A DNA stretch of 7,653 bases from a bacterium (GCA_030544165.1 JAUNRP010000093.1:1-7653); one strand, 5' to 3'. Positions 1 to 6,790 are shown, counted from the stretch's first letter. Notes: a model not told the origin generated them from the sequence alone. Translations and numbers: made by a program.

Positions 1-6
1 AGGGGG

Positions 7-42
7 AGCAGGTGCTCGGAGGGGAACAGGTGCTGGAAGGGG
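7..42. repeat. 18-bp imperfect tandem repeat, two copies
   Basis: Positions 7-24 and 25-42 are two consecutive 18-bp units matching at 15 of 18 positions. Both contain CAGGTGCT (9-16 and 27-34). The first copy also forms a short palindrome, GAGCA-GG-TGCTC (6-17). The repeat lies upstream of the YlbL-family gene. The period is a multiple of three, and frame 3 is open through it to a TGA at 66-68, so it could be the end of an upstream coding region or a pair of regulator half-sites. The sequence does not decide between these. Confidence 0.5.
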
Positions 43-127
43 TGAGGGCGCGCAGGCAGAGGAGTTGAGCAGGGGAAAGGGGAGACGGAGGGGAAGGTGG
101 GCGTCGTCGTCGGGAAATGGGGGAGCG

Positions 128-1258
128 GTGCACAATGGGCGGGTGAAGAAACGGCGGCGGCCCGATACGGGCACGATGATCCTGACGGTGAGCGCCGCCC
201 TGCTGATGTTCGCGATCGCGGCGATGGTGGTGCTTCCGCTGCCGTGGATGGTGCGATCGCCGGGGCCCACGCTGGACACCCTGGGGTTGATCGATGACGA
301 GTCCGTGGTGGCGATCTCCGGCGCGGAGACGCACGAGACGGGGGAGGGGCAACTGCTGCTCACCACGGTCGCGGTCTCGGGAGGGCCGGGCCGGAGTATC
401 ACACTGCTGGATGCGATCTCGGGGTGGCTGCGGCCAGACGCGGCCGTGCTGCCGCGCGAGATGGTCTACCCGGTGGAGCCGGATCCGCAGGAGGTCTCGG
501 ATTTCCAGATCGCCCAGATGAATGCGTCCCAGGACTTCGCCACGGCGGCGGCACTCACGGAGCTCGGCTACGAGATCACGGTGACCATGACGGTGGCAGA
601 GCTCATGCCGGACCTGCCTCCGGTGGGGGAGCTCGAGGTGGGAGATGTGCTCACCGCGATCACGCCCGCCGGTTCGCAGCGGGAAGAACTGCGGGACTTC
701 GGGCAACTGATCGGCATTCTCGAGGAAACGGCGCCCGGTACGGAGGTCACCCTCGAGGTGATGCGGGAGGGAGGGCCGGCGGAGGCCACCTTCCCCACCT
801 CGCCGCGGCCGGAGGGGGATGAGCAGCCCGGCTCCCTGCTGGGGGTGTGGCTGAACACGGAGCCCTCGGACTTCCCGGTGGACATCGACTTCGACATCGA
901 CAACATCGGCGGGCCGTCCGCGGGGATGATGTTCGCCCTCGCGATCGTGGACCAGCTCACCCCGGGCGAGCTCACCGGCGGGAAGCTGATCGCGGGGAGC
1001 GGCACGATGTCGATCGATGGGCGCGTGGGGGCGATCGGGGGGATCCAGCAGAAGCTCCACGGCGCGGTACGCGACGGGGCCTCGTGGTTCCTGGTGGCCG
1101 AGGGGAACTGCTCCGAGGCCCTCGGGAACGTGCCCGATGGGCTCGAGATCGCGGCGGTGGGAACGCTCGCGGACGCGGTGGAGGCCGTGGAGGCCATCGG
1201 ACGTGGACAGTCGGAGCGCCTCACCACCTGTGAGTCGGTGGTGGCGGCCCAGTCCTGA
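128..1258 (+). CDS. YlbL-family membrane-anchored PDZ and Lon-type (S16) serine protease
   Basis: This is a 376-residue protein with a basic N-terminus (KKRRR, residues 7-11), one membrane helix at about 17-36, the family-typical 'RSPGPTLDTLG' just outside the membrane, a PDZ-like domain at about 155-235 ('ELEVGDVLTAI') and a C-terminal Lon protease domain. The Ser-Lys catalytic dyad is visible: Ser264 in 'GGPSAGMMF' and Lys309 in 'GGIQQKL', the same spacing and motifs as in Lon. There is no AAA+ ATPase domain, so it should act without ATP on membrane or extracytoplasmic substrates (family-based inference; B. subtilis YlbL has been linked to turnover of the division inhibitor YneA). The start is uncertain. 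GTG at 128 has GGGGGAG just upstream. The frame is open back to TTG at 65, but 65-127 uses rare Arg/Gly codons and is low in complexity. GTG at 143 is also possible. The gene converges with the PPA1379-type gene. Confidence 0.9.
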   Translation: MHNGRVKKRRRPDTGTMILTVSAALLMFAIAAMVVLPLPWMVRSPGPTLDTLGLIDDESVVAISGAETHETGEGQLLLTTVAVSGGPGRSITLLDAISGWLRPDAAVLPREMVYPVEPDPQEVSDFQIAQMNASQDFATAAALTELGYEITVTMTVAELMPDLPPVGELEVGDVLTAITPAGSQREELRDFGQLIGILEETAPGTEVTLEVMREGGPAEATFPTSPRPEGDEQPGSLLGVWLNTEPSDFPVDIDFDIDNIGGPSAGMMFALAIVDQLTPGELTGGKLIAGSGTMSIDGRVGAIGGIQQKLHGAVRDGASWFLVAEGNCSEALGNVPDGLEIAAVGTLADAVEAVEAIGRGQSERLTTCESVVAAQS

Positions 1259-1281
1259 GCCGGTCCGGACCCAGCCCGGAG

Positions 1282-1833
1282 TCAATCCTGAGCCGGAGTT
1301 TCGGGCACGGGGGCGAGCGTGGCGCGGACCTGGTCCACGAGGCCCGGAACCACCTCGGCGCCCTGGAGGCGCATGGCGGGATCGTCGTTGTCCTTCAGGC
1401 GCAGCACGCACCACGATTCGCCGGAGCGGAGGACGCCCACCGCGATCCGGATGTCCCTGCGGCCAGGTGAGGCGAGGGCATCGGCGGGCGCGACGGCGGC
1501 CCCGTCGTCGCCGAGAAGGATCACCCGTTCCACCACGCAGGCGGCGCCATCCACCGACTCGGGCCAGGCGAGGCGGGCGAGGAGTTCCTCGAGGCTCGCG
1601 GACTCGGGGAGGCCCTCCTGTTCGAGCGGCGTGAGATGGGCCTCCGGGAGTGTGGAGAGGTCCGTCTCCAGCAACTGTGCGGCGAACTGGGGGTCGGCCT
1701 GGGCGGTTGCAGCGGTTACGACGAGAGCGAACACGCGAACGGGTCCGTCCCATCCGGCCTGGGCGGCGGACTGCTCGATGCCTGCCACACAGGCGGCCAA
1801 GGCGCTCTCACGAGGCGTTGTGGGGGCTGACAT
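1282..1833 (-). CDS. PPA1379-type conserved actinobacterial protein of unknown function
   Basis: This 183-residue soluble protein has no signal peptide or membrane helix. It starts at ATG 1833 ('MSAPTTPRES'); the same frame stays open further upstream, but only as antisense to the UPF0182 gene. Residues 85-105 ('LARLAWPESVDGAACVVER') and 124-165 ('GRRDIRIAVGVLRSGESWC', then 'VVPGLVDQVRATL') match my recollection of the small family named after Cutibacterium PPA1379, which usually sits between a YlbL protease gene and a UPF0182 gene. No catalytic motif is evident and the function is unknown. It ends 23 bp from the converging protease gene and starts 69 bp from the divergent UPF0182 gene, so it probably shares regulatory DNA with the latter. 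No strong ribosome-binding site is visible (only 'TGGA' near the start). The family call rests on remembered motifs. Confidence 0.82.
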   Translation of the reverse strand: MSAPTTPRESALAACVAGIEQSAAQAGWDGPVRVFALVVTAATAQADPQFAAQLLETDLSTLPEAHLTPLEQEGLPESASLEELLARLAWPESVDGAACVVERVILLGDDGAAVAPADALASPGRRDIRIAVGVLRSGESWCVLRLKDNDDPAMRLQGAEVVPGLVDQVRATLAPVPETPAQD

Positions 1834-1890
1834 GAAATCCAGATTCTCACGAAAATGTGCGACTCTTGTAGGCAGAACCACCACACTCAT

Positions 1891-1895
1891 GAGGA
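1891..1895 (+). promoter_or_regulatory. ribosome-binding site deciding the UPF0182 start
   Basis: GAGGA lies 7 nt before GTG 1903, which is good spacing. No comparable site precedes ATG 1855. This fixes the start at 1903 and removes a 16-residue Cys/His-rich leader. Confidence 0.65.
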
Positions 1896-1902
1896 TGCGC
1901 AC

Positions 1903-4900
1903 GTGACCAACCCTGTCTTTGACACCCCCCAGCAGCCGCCGCCCTCGCGGCCGAGCCTCCAGTTCGAGCGGCCGAAGATCGGGCCGTTCTGGTGGACGGT
2001 GATTGCGCTCGTGGCGCTCGGCGGGCTGCTCGTTGCGTTCGCCGAGGTGTGGACCGAGGTCCTCTGGTACCAGCAGGTGGGATTCGCGGAGGTCTTCTGG
2101 ACCAGTTGGCTCGCGCGGATCGGGCTGTTCGTGCTCGGCGCCCTCGTGGTGGGTGGCGTGGTGGGCCTGAACTTGTTCCTCGCCTGGCGCGCACGGAAGA
2201 GCTATGTGCCGCTCGGTGCGGCGGACCGGAACCTCGAGCAGTACCGCCAGCAGATCCAGCCCCTGCGCCACTGGGTGTTCTGGGGCGCGGTGGTGATCCT
2301 GGGCGCGATGTTCGGTTCCTCCCTCTCCAGTGGCTGGCAGAGCGTGCTGCTGTTCTTCAACCAGTCGAACTTCGGGGTCACTGACCCGCAGTTCAACCTG
2401 GACGTCTCCTTCTACGTCTTCTCCCTGCCGTTCTTCCGGATCGTGACCTCGCTGCTGATGACCGCGCTCGGGCTCTCGTTCGTGGCCGTGGCGGCCGTGG
2501 GATACCTCTACGGCGGCATCTCGGTGACTCCGAGCTTCAAGGTGGCCAAGCCCACGCGCGTCCACCTCGCGATCCTCGCGGCGCTCCTCATGGTGGTGGG
2601 GGCCGTCAACCTCTGGCTGGACCGCTACTCATCGCTCCTGAACGATGGCGATCGCTTCTCTGGCGCGGGCTTCACCGCCGTGAACGCCTCCATCCCGGGG
2701 TCCGCGATCCTCGCGGGAATCGCCCTCGTGGTGGCGGTGCTGTTCCTGGTGGCCGCGGTGCGCGGTGACTGGAGGATCCCCGTCACGGGCCTCGCGCTCA
2801 TGGTGGTCTCCTCGCTCGTGGTGGGCGTTGCCTACCCGGCGATCGTCCAGCGATTCACGGTGGACCCGAACGCCGTGGAGCGCGAGAGCGAGTTCATCCA
2901 GCGCAACATCGCCGCCACCCTGCACGCCTACGGACTCGATGAGCACATCTCCACCTCCTACGAGGCGGCCACCGAGGCCGAGGCCGGGCAGCTCCGCCAG
3001 GACTCCGAGTCCACCGCGCAGATCCGCCTGTGGGATCCCACGATCGCGGACCAGACGTTCCGCCAGTACCAGCAGTCCCGCCAGTACTACGACTTCGCGT
3101 CCACTCTCTCCGTGGACCGCTACGAGCTCGATGGCGAGACCCATGACACCGTGATCGCCGTGCGCGAGCTCAACCTGAACGGGCTGAGCCCCGAGCAGCG
3201 CACCTGGATCAACGACCACACCGTCTACACGCACGGCTACGGCGTGGCGGCCGCCTACGGCAACCAGACCGCGGCCGACGGGCGCCCGCGCTTCTTCGAG
3301 CAGGGCGTTCCCTCCACCGGCCTGCTGCCCGAGTACGAGCAGCGCATCTACTTCGGTGAGGGCGTGGGCCTGCCGGACTTCTCGATCGTGGGCGCACCGG
3401 ACGGCACGTCCCCCTGGGAGTTCGACTACCCCTCGGACCAGGCGGACAACCAGTACGTGCAGTACACCTTCCAGGGTGACGGCGGCCCCCGCATCGGCGG
3501 GCTCCTCCACCAGGTGCTGTTCGCGATCAAGATGCAGGACCTCAACATCCTCTTCTCCGATCGCGTGACCTCCGAGTCCCAGATCCTCACGGTGCGCGAT
3601 CCGCGCGAGCGCGTGGCCCAGGTGGCCCCGTTCCTCACACTGGACGGCCGCACCTACCCGGCCGTGGTGGATCACGATGACGATCCGGACACCCCGGCGC
3701 GCGTCCTGTGGATCGTGGACGCGTACACCACCTCCAACGACTACCCGTATTCGGCGCGGGAGTCCCTCGAGGCCGCCACCCTGACCTCGCAGCAGACCAA
3801 CATCCTCTCGCCGGTGAACCGCGTGAACTACATGCGCAACTCGGTCAAGGCCGTGGTGGACGCCTACGACGGCTCGGTCACCCTCTACCAGTGGGACGAG
3901 CAGGATCCGATCCTGAACGCCTGGAAGGGCATCTTCCCGGAGATCCTGACGCCGGTGAGTGAGGTCTCGGGCGATCTGATGAGCCACTTCCGCTACCCGG
4001 AGGACCTCTTCAAGGTGCAGCGCGAGCTCATCACCCGCTACCACGTGGAGGACCCTTCCTCCTTCTACTCGGGGAACGACTTCTGGCAGGTGCCCAGCGA
4101 TCCGATCTCCGGCGAGGCCGTGCCCCAGCCGCCGTTCTACATGACGGTGACGATGCCGGATGAGGAGGAGGCCAACTTCTCGCTCACCACGGCCTTCATC
4201 CCGGGCGGCCAGTCCGGCCGGCAGATCCTCACCGGGTACATGTCCGTGAACGCGGACGCCGGCAACGAGCCCGGCGTGATCGCGGAGGACTACGGAAAGA
4301 TCCACGTGCTCGAACTCCCGCGTGACCTCACGGTGCCGGGACCCGGTCAGGTGCAGAACCTCTTCAACGCGGATCCCACCGTCTCCCGTGAGCTCAACCT
4401 GCTCCAGCAGGGTGGCTCCCAGGTGCTGCGGGGCAACCTGCTCACCCTCCCGGTGGGCGGCGGCCTGCTGTACGTGCAGCCGGTCTACACCCAGTCCTCC
4501 GGCGGCACGCAGGTCCCGCTGCTGCACCGCATCCTCGTGTCCTTCGGTGAGGAGATCGGGTTCGCGCCCACCCTCCAGGAGGCCCTCGACCAGGTGTTCG
4601 GCGGCGCCTCCGGCGCGGAGACGGGCGAGCAGATTCCGGGCACGCCCACCACGCCCACCGAGCCCGGGGTGGAGACCACGGCGGAGGAGCGCCTCCGCGA
4701 GGCCCTCGACGCCGCCAACCAGGCACTGATCGCCTCCCAGGAGGCCCTCCAGGCCGGCGACTGGGCGGCGTACGGCGAGGCCCAGGCGGCGCTCGATGCC
4801 GCTCTCGCCGATGCGATCGAGGCCGAGGCCGATATCTCCGGCGAGGAGCCGGTGGTGGACCCGGACCAGGTGGGGGAGATCCCCACCCCGGAGCCCACCA

Positions 4901-5007
4901 TCGACCCCGACGCCGGAGTGGTCCCCGGCGGCGAGGAGCTCCCGGGCGGCACCACCGAGGGCACCGATACCGGCGACGGCGGCGGCGAGGCTGGCACGGA
5001 GGGGTAA
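1903..5007 (+). CDS. UPF0182 (COG1615) family seven-helix integral membrane protein
   Basis: This is a 1034-residue protein. The N-terminal third holds seven hydrophobic segments at about residues 29-48, 71-94, 124-141, 170-195, 220-238, 266-286 and 293-313, as expected for UPF0182. 'EVLWYQQVGFAEVFWT' after helix 1 is typical of the family. Residues ~314-900 form a large hydrophilic, Tyr/Trp-rich region, predicted extracytoplasmic. The C-terminus (about 900-1034) is a family-typical Ala-rich helical segment ('EALQAGDWAAYGEAQAALDA', within about 924-980) between Pro/Thr/Gly/Glu low-complexity stretches. The biochemical function of UPF0182 is unknown; one can say only that it is an actinobacterial (and cyanobacterial) envelope protein. 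The 69-bp region shared with the divergent PPA1379-type gene must hold its promoter unless transcription reads in from elsewhere, but I see no clear -10/-35 pair. Length is normal and there is no frameshift. Confidence 0.93.
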   Translation: MTNPVFDTPQQPPPSRPSLQFERPKIGPFWWTVIALVALGGLLVAFAEVWTEVLWYQQVGFAEVFWTSWLARIGLFVLGALVVGGVVGLNLFLAWRARKSYVPLGAADRNLEQYRQQIQPLRHWVFWGAVVILGAMFGSSLSSGWQSVLLFFNQSNFGVTDPQFNLDVSFYVFSLPFFRIVTSLLMTALGLSFVAVAAVGYLYGGISVTPSFKVAKPTRVHLAILAALLMVVGAVNLWLDRYSSLLNDGDRFSGAGFTAVNASIPGSAILAGIALVVAVLFLVAAVRGDWRIPVTGLALMVVSSLVVGVAYPAIVQRFTVDPNAVERESEFIQRNIAATLHAYGLDEHISTSYEAATEAEAGQLRQDSESTAQIRLWDPTIADQTFRQYQQSRQYYDFASTLSVDRYELDGETHDTVIAVRELNLNGLSPEQRTWINDHTVYTHGYGVAAAYGNQTAADGRPRFFEQGVPSTGLLPEYEQRIYFGEGVGLPDFSIVGAPDGTSPWEFDYPSDQADNQYVQYTFQGDGGPRIGGLLHQVLFAIKMQDLNILFSDRVTSESQILTVRDPRERVAQVAPFLTLDGRTYPAVVDHDDDPDTPARVLWIVDAYTTSNDYPYSARESLEAATLTSQQTNILSPVNRVNYMRNSVKAVVDAYDGSVTLYQWDEQDPILNAWKGIFPEILTPVSEVSGDLMSHFRYPEDLFKVQRELITRYHVEDPSSFYSGNDFWQVPSDPISGEAVPQPPFYMTVTMPDEEEANFSLTTAFIPGGQSGRQILTGYMSVNADAGNEPGVIAEDYGKIHVLELPRDLTVPGPGQVQNLFNADPTVSRELNLLQQGGSQVLRGNLLTLPVGGGLLYVQPVYTQSSGGTQVPLLHRILVSFGEEIGFAPTLQEALDQVFGGASGAETGEQIPGTPTTPTEPGVETTAEERLREALDAANQALIASQEALQAGDWAAYGEAQAALDAALADAIEAEADISGEEPVVDPDQVGEIPTPEPTIDPDAGVVPGGEELPGGTTEGTDTGDGGGEAGTEG

Positions 5008-5042
5008 CCTCGCGCTCGGCCCCCGCGCCGCCAGCCCGCCGG

Positions 5043-5086
5043 TCCATCCCACCCCGCCGTCCCCGCCCCACCCGCCTCACCTCACC
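5043..5086 (+). terminator. possible Rho-utilisation (rut-like) C-rich tract after the UPF0182 gene
   Basis: This 44-nt stretch, starting 35 nt after the UPF0182 stop, has 30 C and only 4 G on the + strand. That is the C-over-G bias Rho prefers on nascent RNA. It directly precedes the large hairpin at 5091-5153. Composition alone supports the call; in a high-GC genome such runs also arise by chance. Confidence 0.35.
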
Positions 5087-5090
5087 GAGT

Positions 5091-5153
5091 TGCTCGGAAT
5101 TCCTCACAGGTGCGCAGTGATATCACGCGGGCATCTGTGAGGAATCCCGAGCA
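5091..5153. repeat. large inverted repeat (23-bp arms) with a palindrome in its loop; candidate bidirectional terminator or repeat element
   Basis: The left arm 5091-5113 and right arm 5131-5153 are complementary at 21 of 23 positions. In the + transcript, one of the two differences is a G-U pair and the other an A-C mismatch. The 17-nt loop contains the perfect 10-bp palindrome GTGATATCAC (5117-5126), centred within 0.5 bp of the whole element. It lies between convergent genes, where a bidirectional terminator is expected, but no T-tract follows on either side. The arms are unusually long and contain the sub-palindrome GGAATTCC (5096-5103). ATCACGCGGG in the loop/right arm (5122-5131) recurs at 5156-5165. 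Alternatives are a dispersed palindromic repeat or a protein-binding site. Confidence 0.7.
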
Positions 5154-5162
5154 CCATCACGC

Positions 5163-5177
5163 GGGGGAGCGCCCCCC
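5163..5177 (-). terminator. possible short G/C hairpin at the lipoprotein stop
   Basis: GGGGG (5163-5167) and CCCCC (5172-5176) can form a 5-bp stem with a 4-nt loop. It touches the lipoprotein stop codon at 5178-5180. There is no T-tract, so it would at most assist termination together with the larger inverted repeat beyond it. Confidence 0.25.
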
Positions 5178-6413
5178 TCACCGAAGCACGGCCTTCCGGA
5201 CCGTGGTGCCGCCAGAATCGCTCGCGGTCCAGGCGATGTGATCGCCGCACACGATCGGGAAGGTGGTGGTGGGCACGCCCATCCCGAGCGTCTGCACCGC
5301 ACGGGCTTCCACATCCAGGAGGTACTGATCTCCCGGCCCGCCGGACTCGGCCTCCGTCTCCTGCCACACCACGTAGCCCTCGGTGACGCCGAGCGAGGCT
5401 GCCGGCCGCTCCAGGCTGACCGCGAATGCCTCGTCCCGATCCACCACCACAATCCGCGGCGAATCCCCCTGCCCCACCTGGAGGTAGAGCGCGAGCAGAT
5501 CGCCCGAGCGAGCGACATCGGTGACGGCGATCCCGGGCACGCCATGGGATCCGCTCACCACCGGCTCCGCCCCGGCCACCGAGAGGACGTCAACCTCGAA
5601 CTTCCTGCCCATGCTGGGGTCCGACCACTCGTCACGGACGGAGAGCACCCCACCCTCGGTAGCACTCACCAGGGTGGAGGGGCCCAGGTTCTTCCATTCC
5701 GAGCCGTCGATCGGCATGCGGTAGACGCGGAGATCCGCCTCGTCCCACAGGACCGCCCAGAGATCGGTGTCCGAGATCGCGAGGGAGGGTGGGAGGCTCC
5801 CCTGGAGGGCGCCCGCGAGGACCTCCATCGTGATCCCCTGCTCATCGCGGACCACGAGGCGCCAGTCGGGTTCGGGGAGGTCGAGGCCAACCGCGAGCCC
5901 CGGCGCAACAACGGTTCCCGGGGTCCCTGGAGCAAAGCCCTTGATCGCAACCGGCTCGGATTGGGACTGTTCCGACGCGTTCCAGATCGCGCTCGTCCTG
6001 CCGCCCTCGGTGACGAGGAGCGTGGCCTCGCCGCTACAGGACATCGCGCCCTCGATGTGCTCCAGCGCGGCTGCAGAGCTGTAGATCGCCTCAGAGGGAA
6101 GTGTCGGTGGCAGCCCCTTCAGGTCCGTGAGCGTGCCCACGTAGGTGATCGCCGTCCCGTCCGGACGGGTGAGGCTGGGGAACCCCTCAGGCGCCGTCCC
6201 GCCCTGGCTGGTCGGCGGTTCCGTCATGTCCGACGACGACGCAGTGCCGCTCGGGCTGGGGGAGTCCGGCGCACTCGTTGGGTCTGTGGCGGTGGCGGTC
6301 CCGGGGTGAGATTCCGATTCACCGGTCGTGGCCGAGCACGCGCCGAGCGCCAGGAGGACGGTACTCACGATGGCGGTACTCAGCATGCCGGCCACGCGGC
6401 GTTGGCGTTGCAT
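5178..6413 (-). CDS. secreted lipoprotein of unknown family, possible beta-propeller
   Basis: This is a 411-residue protein starting at ATG 6413 with AGGGGG 4 nt before it. It has a basic n-region (MQRQRR), a hydrophobic core (10-22) and a lipobox 'LGAC' with the acylated residue Cys26. A Ser/Thr/Pro/Gly linker at about 27-75 tethers it to the outer face of the membrane. The globular part (about 78-411) alternates short hydrophobic strands with Gly/Asp turns, with phrases such as 'GVLSVRDEW', 'DVARSGDLLALYL' and 'GVTEGYVVWQETE'. This could be a TolB- or PQQ-like beta-propeller; that is an impression, not a domain match. After Cys26 I see only two cysteines, Cys126 and one near the C-terminus ('FPIVCGDHIAW'), which could form a disulphide. 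The gene stands alone between an inverted repeat and the tRNA gene. I do not recognise a specific function. Confidence 0.85.
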   Translation of the reverse strand: MQRQRRVAGMLSTAIVSTVLLALGACSATTGESESHPGTATATDPTSAPDSPSPSGTASSSDMTEPPTSQGGTAPEGFPSLTRPDGTAITYVGTLTDLKGLPPTLPSEAIYSSAAALEHIEGAMSCSGEATLLVTEGGRTSAIWNASEQSQSEPVAIKGFAPGTPGTVVAPGLAVGLDLPEPDWRLVVRDEQGITMEVLAGALQGSLPPSLAISDTDLWAVLWDEADLRVYRMPIDGSEWKNLGPSTLVSATEGGVLSVRDEWSDPSMGRKFEVDVLSVAGAEPVVSGSHGVPGIAVTDVARSGDLLALYLQVGQGDSPRIVVVDRDEAFAVSLERPAASLGVTEGYVVWQETEAESGGPGDQYLLDVEARAVQTLGMGVPTTTFPIVCGDHIAWTASDSGGTTVRKAVLR

Positions 6414-6500
6414 CTGTCCCCCTTGAACGGTGATTGCCCCACAGTGGCACTGCCCGGGCTGGAGAGTCACTGATTGGTCCGTGTTGTCAGATGTTGCCCC

Positions 6501-6523
6501 CGATCAGAGGCACGCTGTGATCG
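6501..6523. promoter_or_regulatory. possible operator: inverted repeat CGATCA-N11-TGATCG
   Basis: Perfect 6-bp arms (6501-6506 and 6518-6523) flank an 11-nt spacer between the lipoprotein start (6413, -) and the tRNA promoter (6542, +). The size and location would fit a dimeric regulator of the lipoprotein gene. No clear promoter is visible for that gene, so the role is speculative. A shorter repeat, CAGTG-G-CACTG, is at 6442-6452. Confidence 0.25.
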
Positions 6524-6541
6524 TTCGCACGCTCCTGCCGT

Positions 6542-6570
6542 TTGAAACCCCACGGGGCGTCACCTAAACT
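6542..6570 (+). promoter_or_regulatory. housekeeping sigma-type promoter of tRNA-fMet
   Basis: The -35 TTGAAA (6542-6547) and -10 TAAACT (6565-6570) are separated by exactly 17 bp. The tRNA begins 14 nt after the -10 element, leaving a leader of a few nucleotides for RNase P to remove. This is the best promoter match I found in the window. Confidence 0.8.
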
Positions 6571-6583
6571 GATCAGGCACCAA

Positions 6584-6657
6584 CGCGGGGTGGAGCAGTT
6601 CGGTAGCTCGCCGGGCTCATAACCCGGAGGTCGCAGGTTCGAATCCTGCCCCCGCTA
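6584..6657 (+). tRNA. initiator tRNA-fMet (CAT anticodon)
   Basis: The full cloverleaf can be drawn. The acceptor stem is CGCGGGG / CCCCGCT, the D-arm GAGC/GCTC, the anticodon arm CCGGG-CTCATAA-CCCGG with CAT at 6618-6620, and the T-arm GCAGG-TTCGAAT-CCTGC; the discriminator is A (6657). Initiator identity is shown by the three G-C pairs at 29-31/39-41, the A11-U24 pair and the unpaired first position of the acceptor stem. Here that mismatch is C1/U72 rather than the C1/A72 of E. coli, which I recall from other actinobacterial initiator tRNAs. The 3' CCA is not encoded (CGA follows the discriminator) and must be added by the nucleotidyltransferase. Confidence 0.96.
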
Positions 6658-6662
6658 CGAAT

Positions 6663-6700
6663 GAGGCCCCTGACCAGCAGAAATGCCGGTCAGGGGCCTC
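6663..6700 (+). terminator. intrinsic-type terminator hairpin of tRNA-fMet
   Basis: Perfect 13-bp arms (6663-6675, GAGGCCCCTGACC, and 6688-6700) with a 12-nt loop start 5 nt after the tRNA. No U-tract follows, as is common for hairpin terminators in high-GC actinobacteria. Confidence 0.8.
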
Positions 6701-6790
6701 GATCCATTCCGCCCATAAGGTACCGGTCTACTCGCGATTCTCCCTCCGGAGTGTGGCCAGCGGACTCTCCCCGGCTCGCGCATCTCACTC

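Noticed and set aside
1855..1902. A 16-residue N-terminal extension of the UPF0182 protein from ATG 1855, rich in Cys and His and resembling a metal-binding motif
   Set aside because: GTG 1903 has a well-spaced GAGGA, and the family normally begins shortly before helix 1. The leader is more likely untranslated.
1834..2565. Long upstream extension of the PPA1379-type reading frame on the - strand
   Set aside because: It is antisense to the UPF0182 gene, has low-complexity His/Glu/Arg-rich sequence and precedes the recognisable start at 1833.
2629..5052. 807-codon open frame on the - strand
   Set aside because: It mirrors the UPF0182 gene; the product is Gly/Val/His/Arg-rich with no domain, as expected for an antisense frame in high-GC DNA.
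6414..6470. 19-residue extension of the lipoprotein from ATG 6470
   Set aside because: The inner ATG at 6413 has AGGGGG at good spacing and begins a textbook lipoprotein signal peptide.
5238..6473. 411-codon open frame on the + strand
   Set aside because: It lies opposite the lipoprotein gene, which has a signal peptide, lipobox and ribosome-binding site; the + frame has none of these.
6633..6657. tRNA 3' end as an attachment site with a second copy in the window
   Set aside because: I found no repeat of the tRNA 3' end downstream and no integrase.
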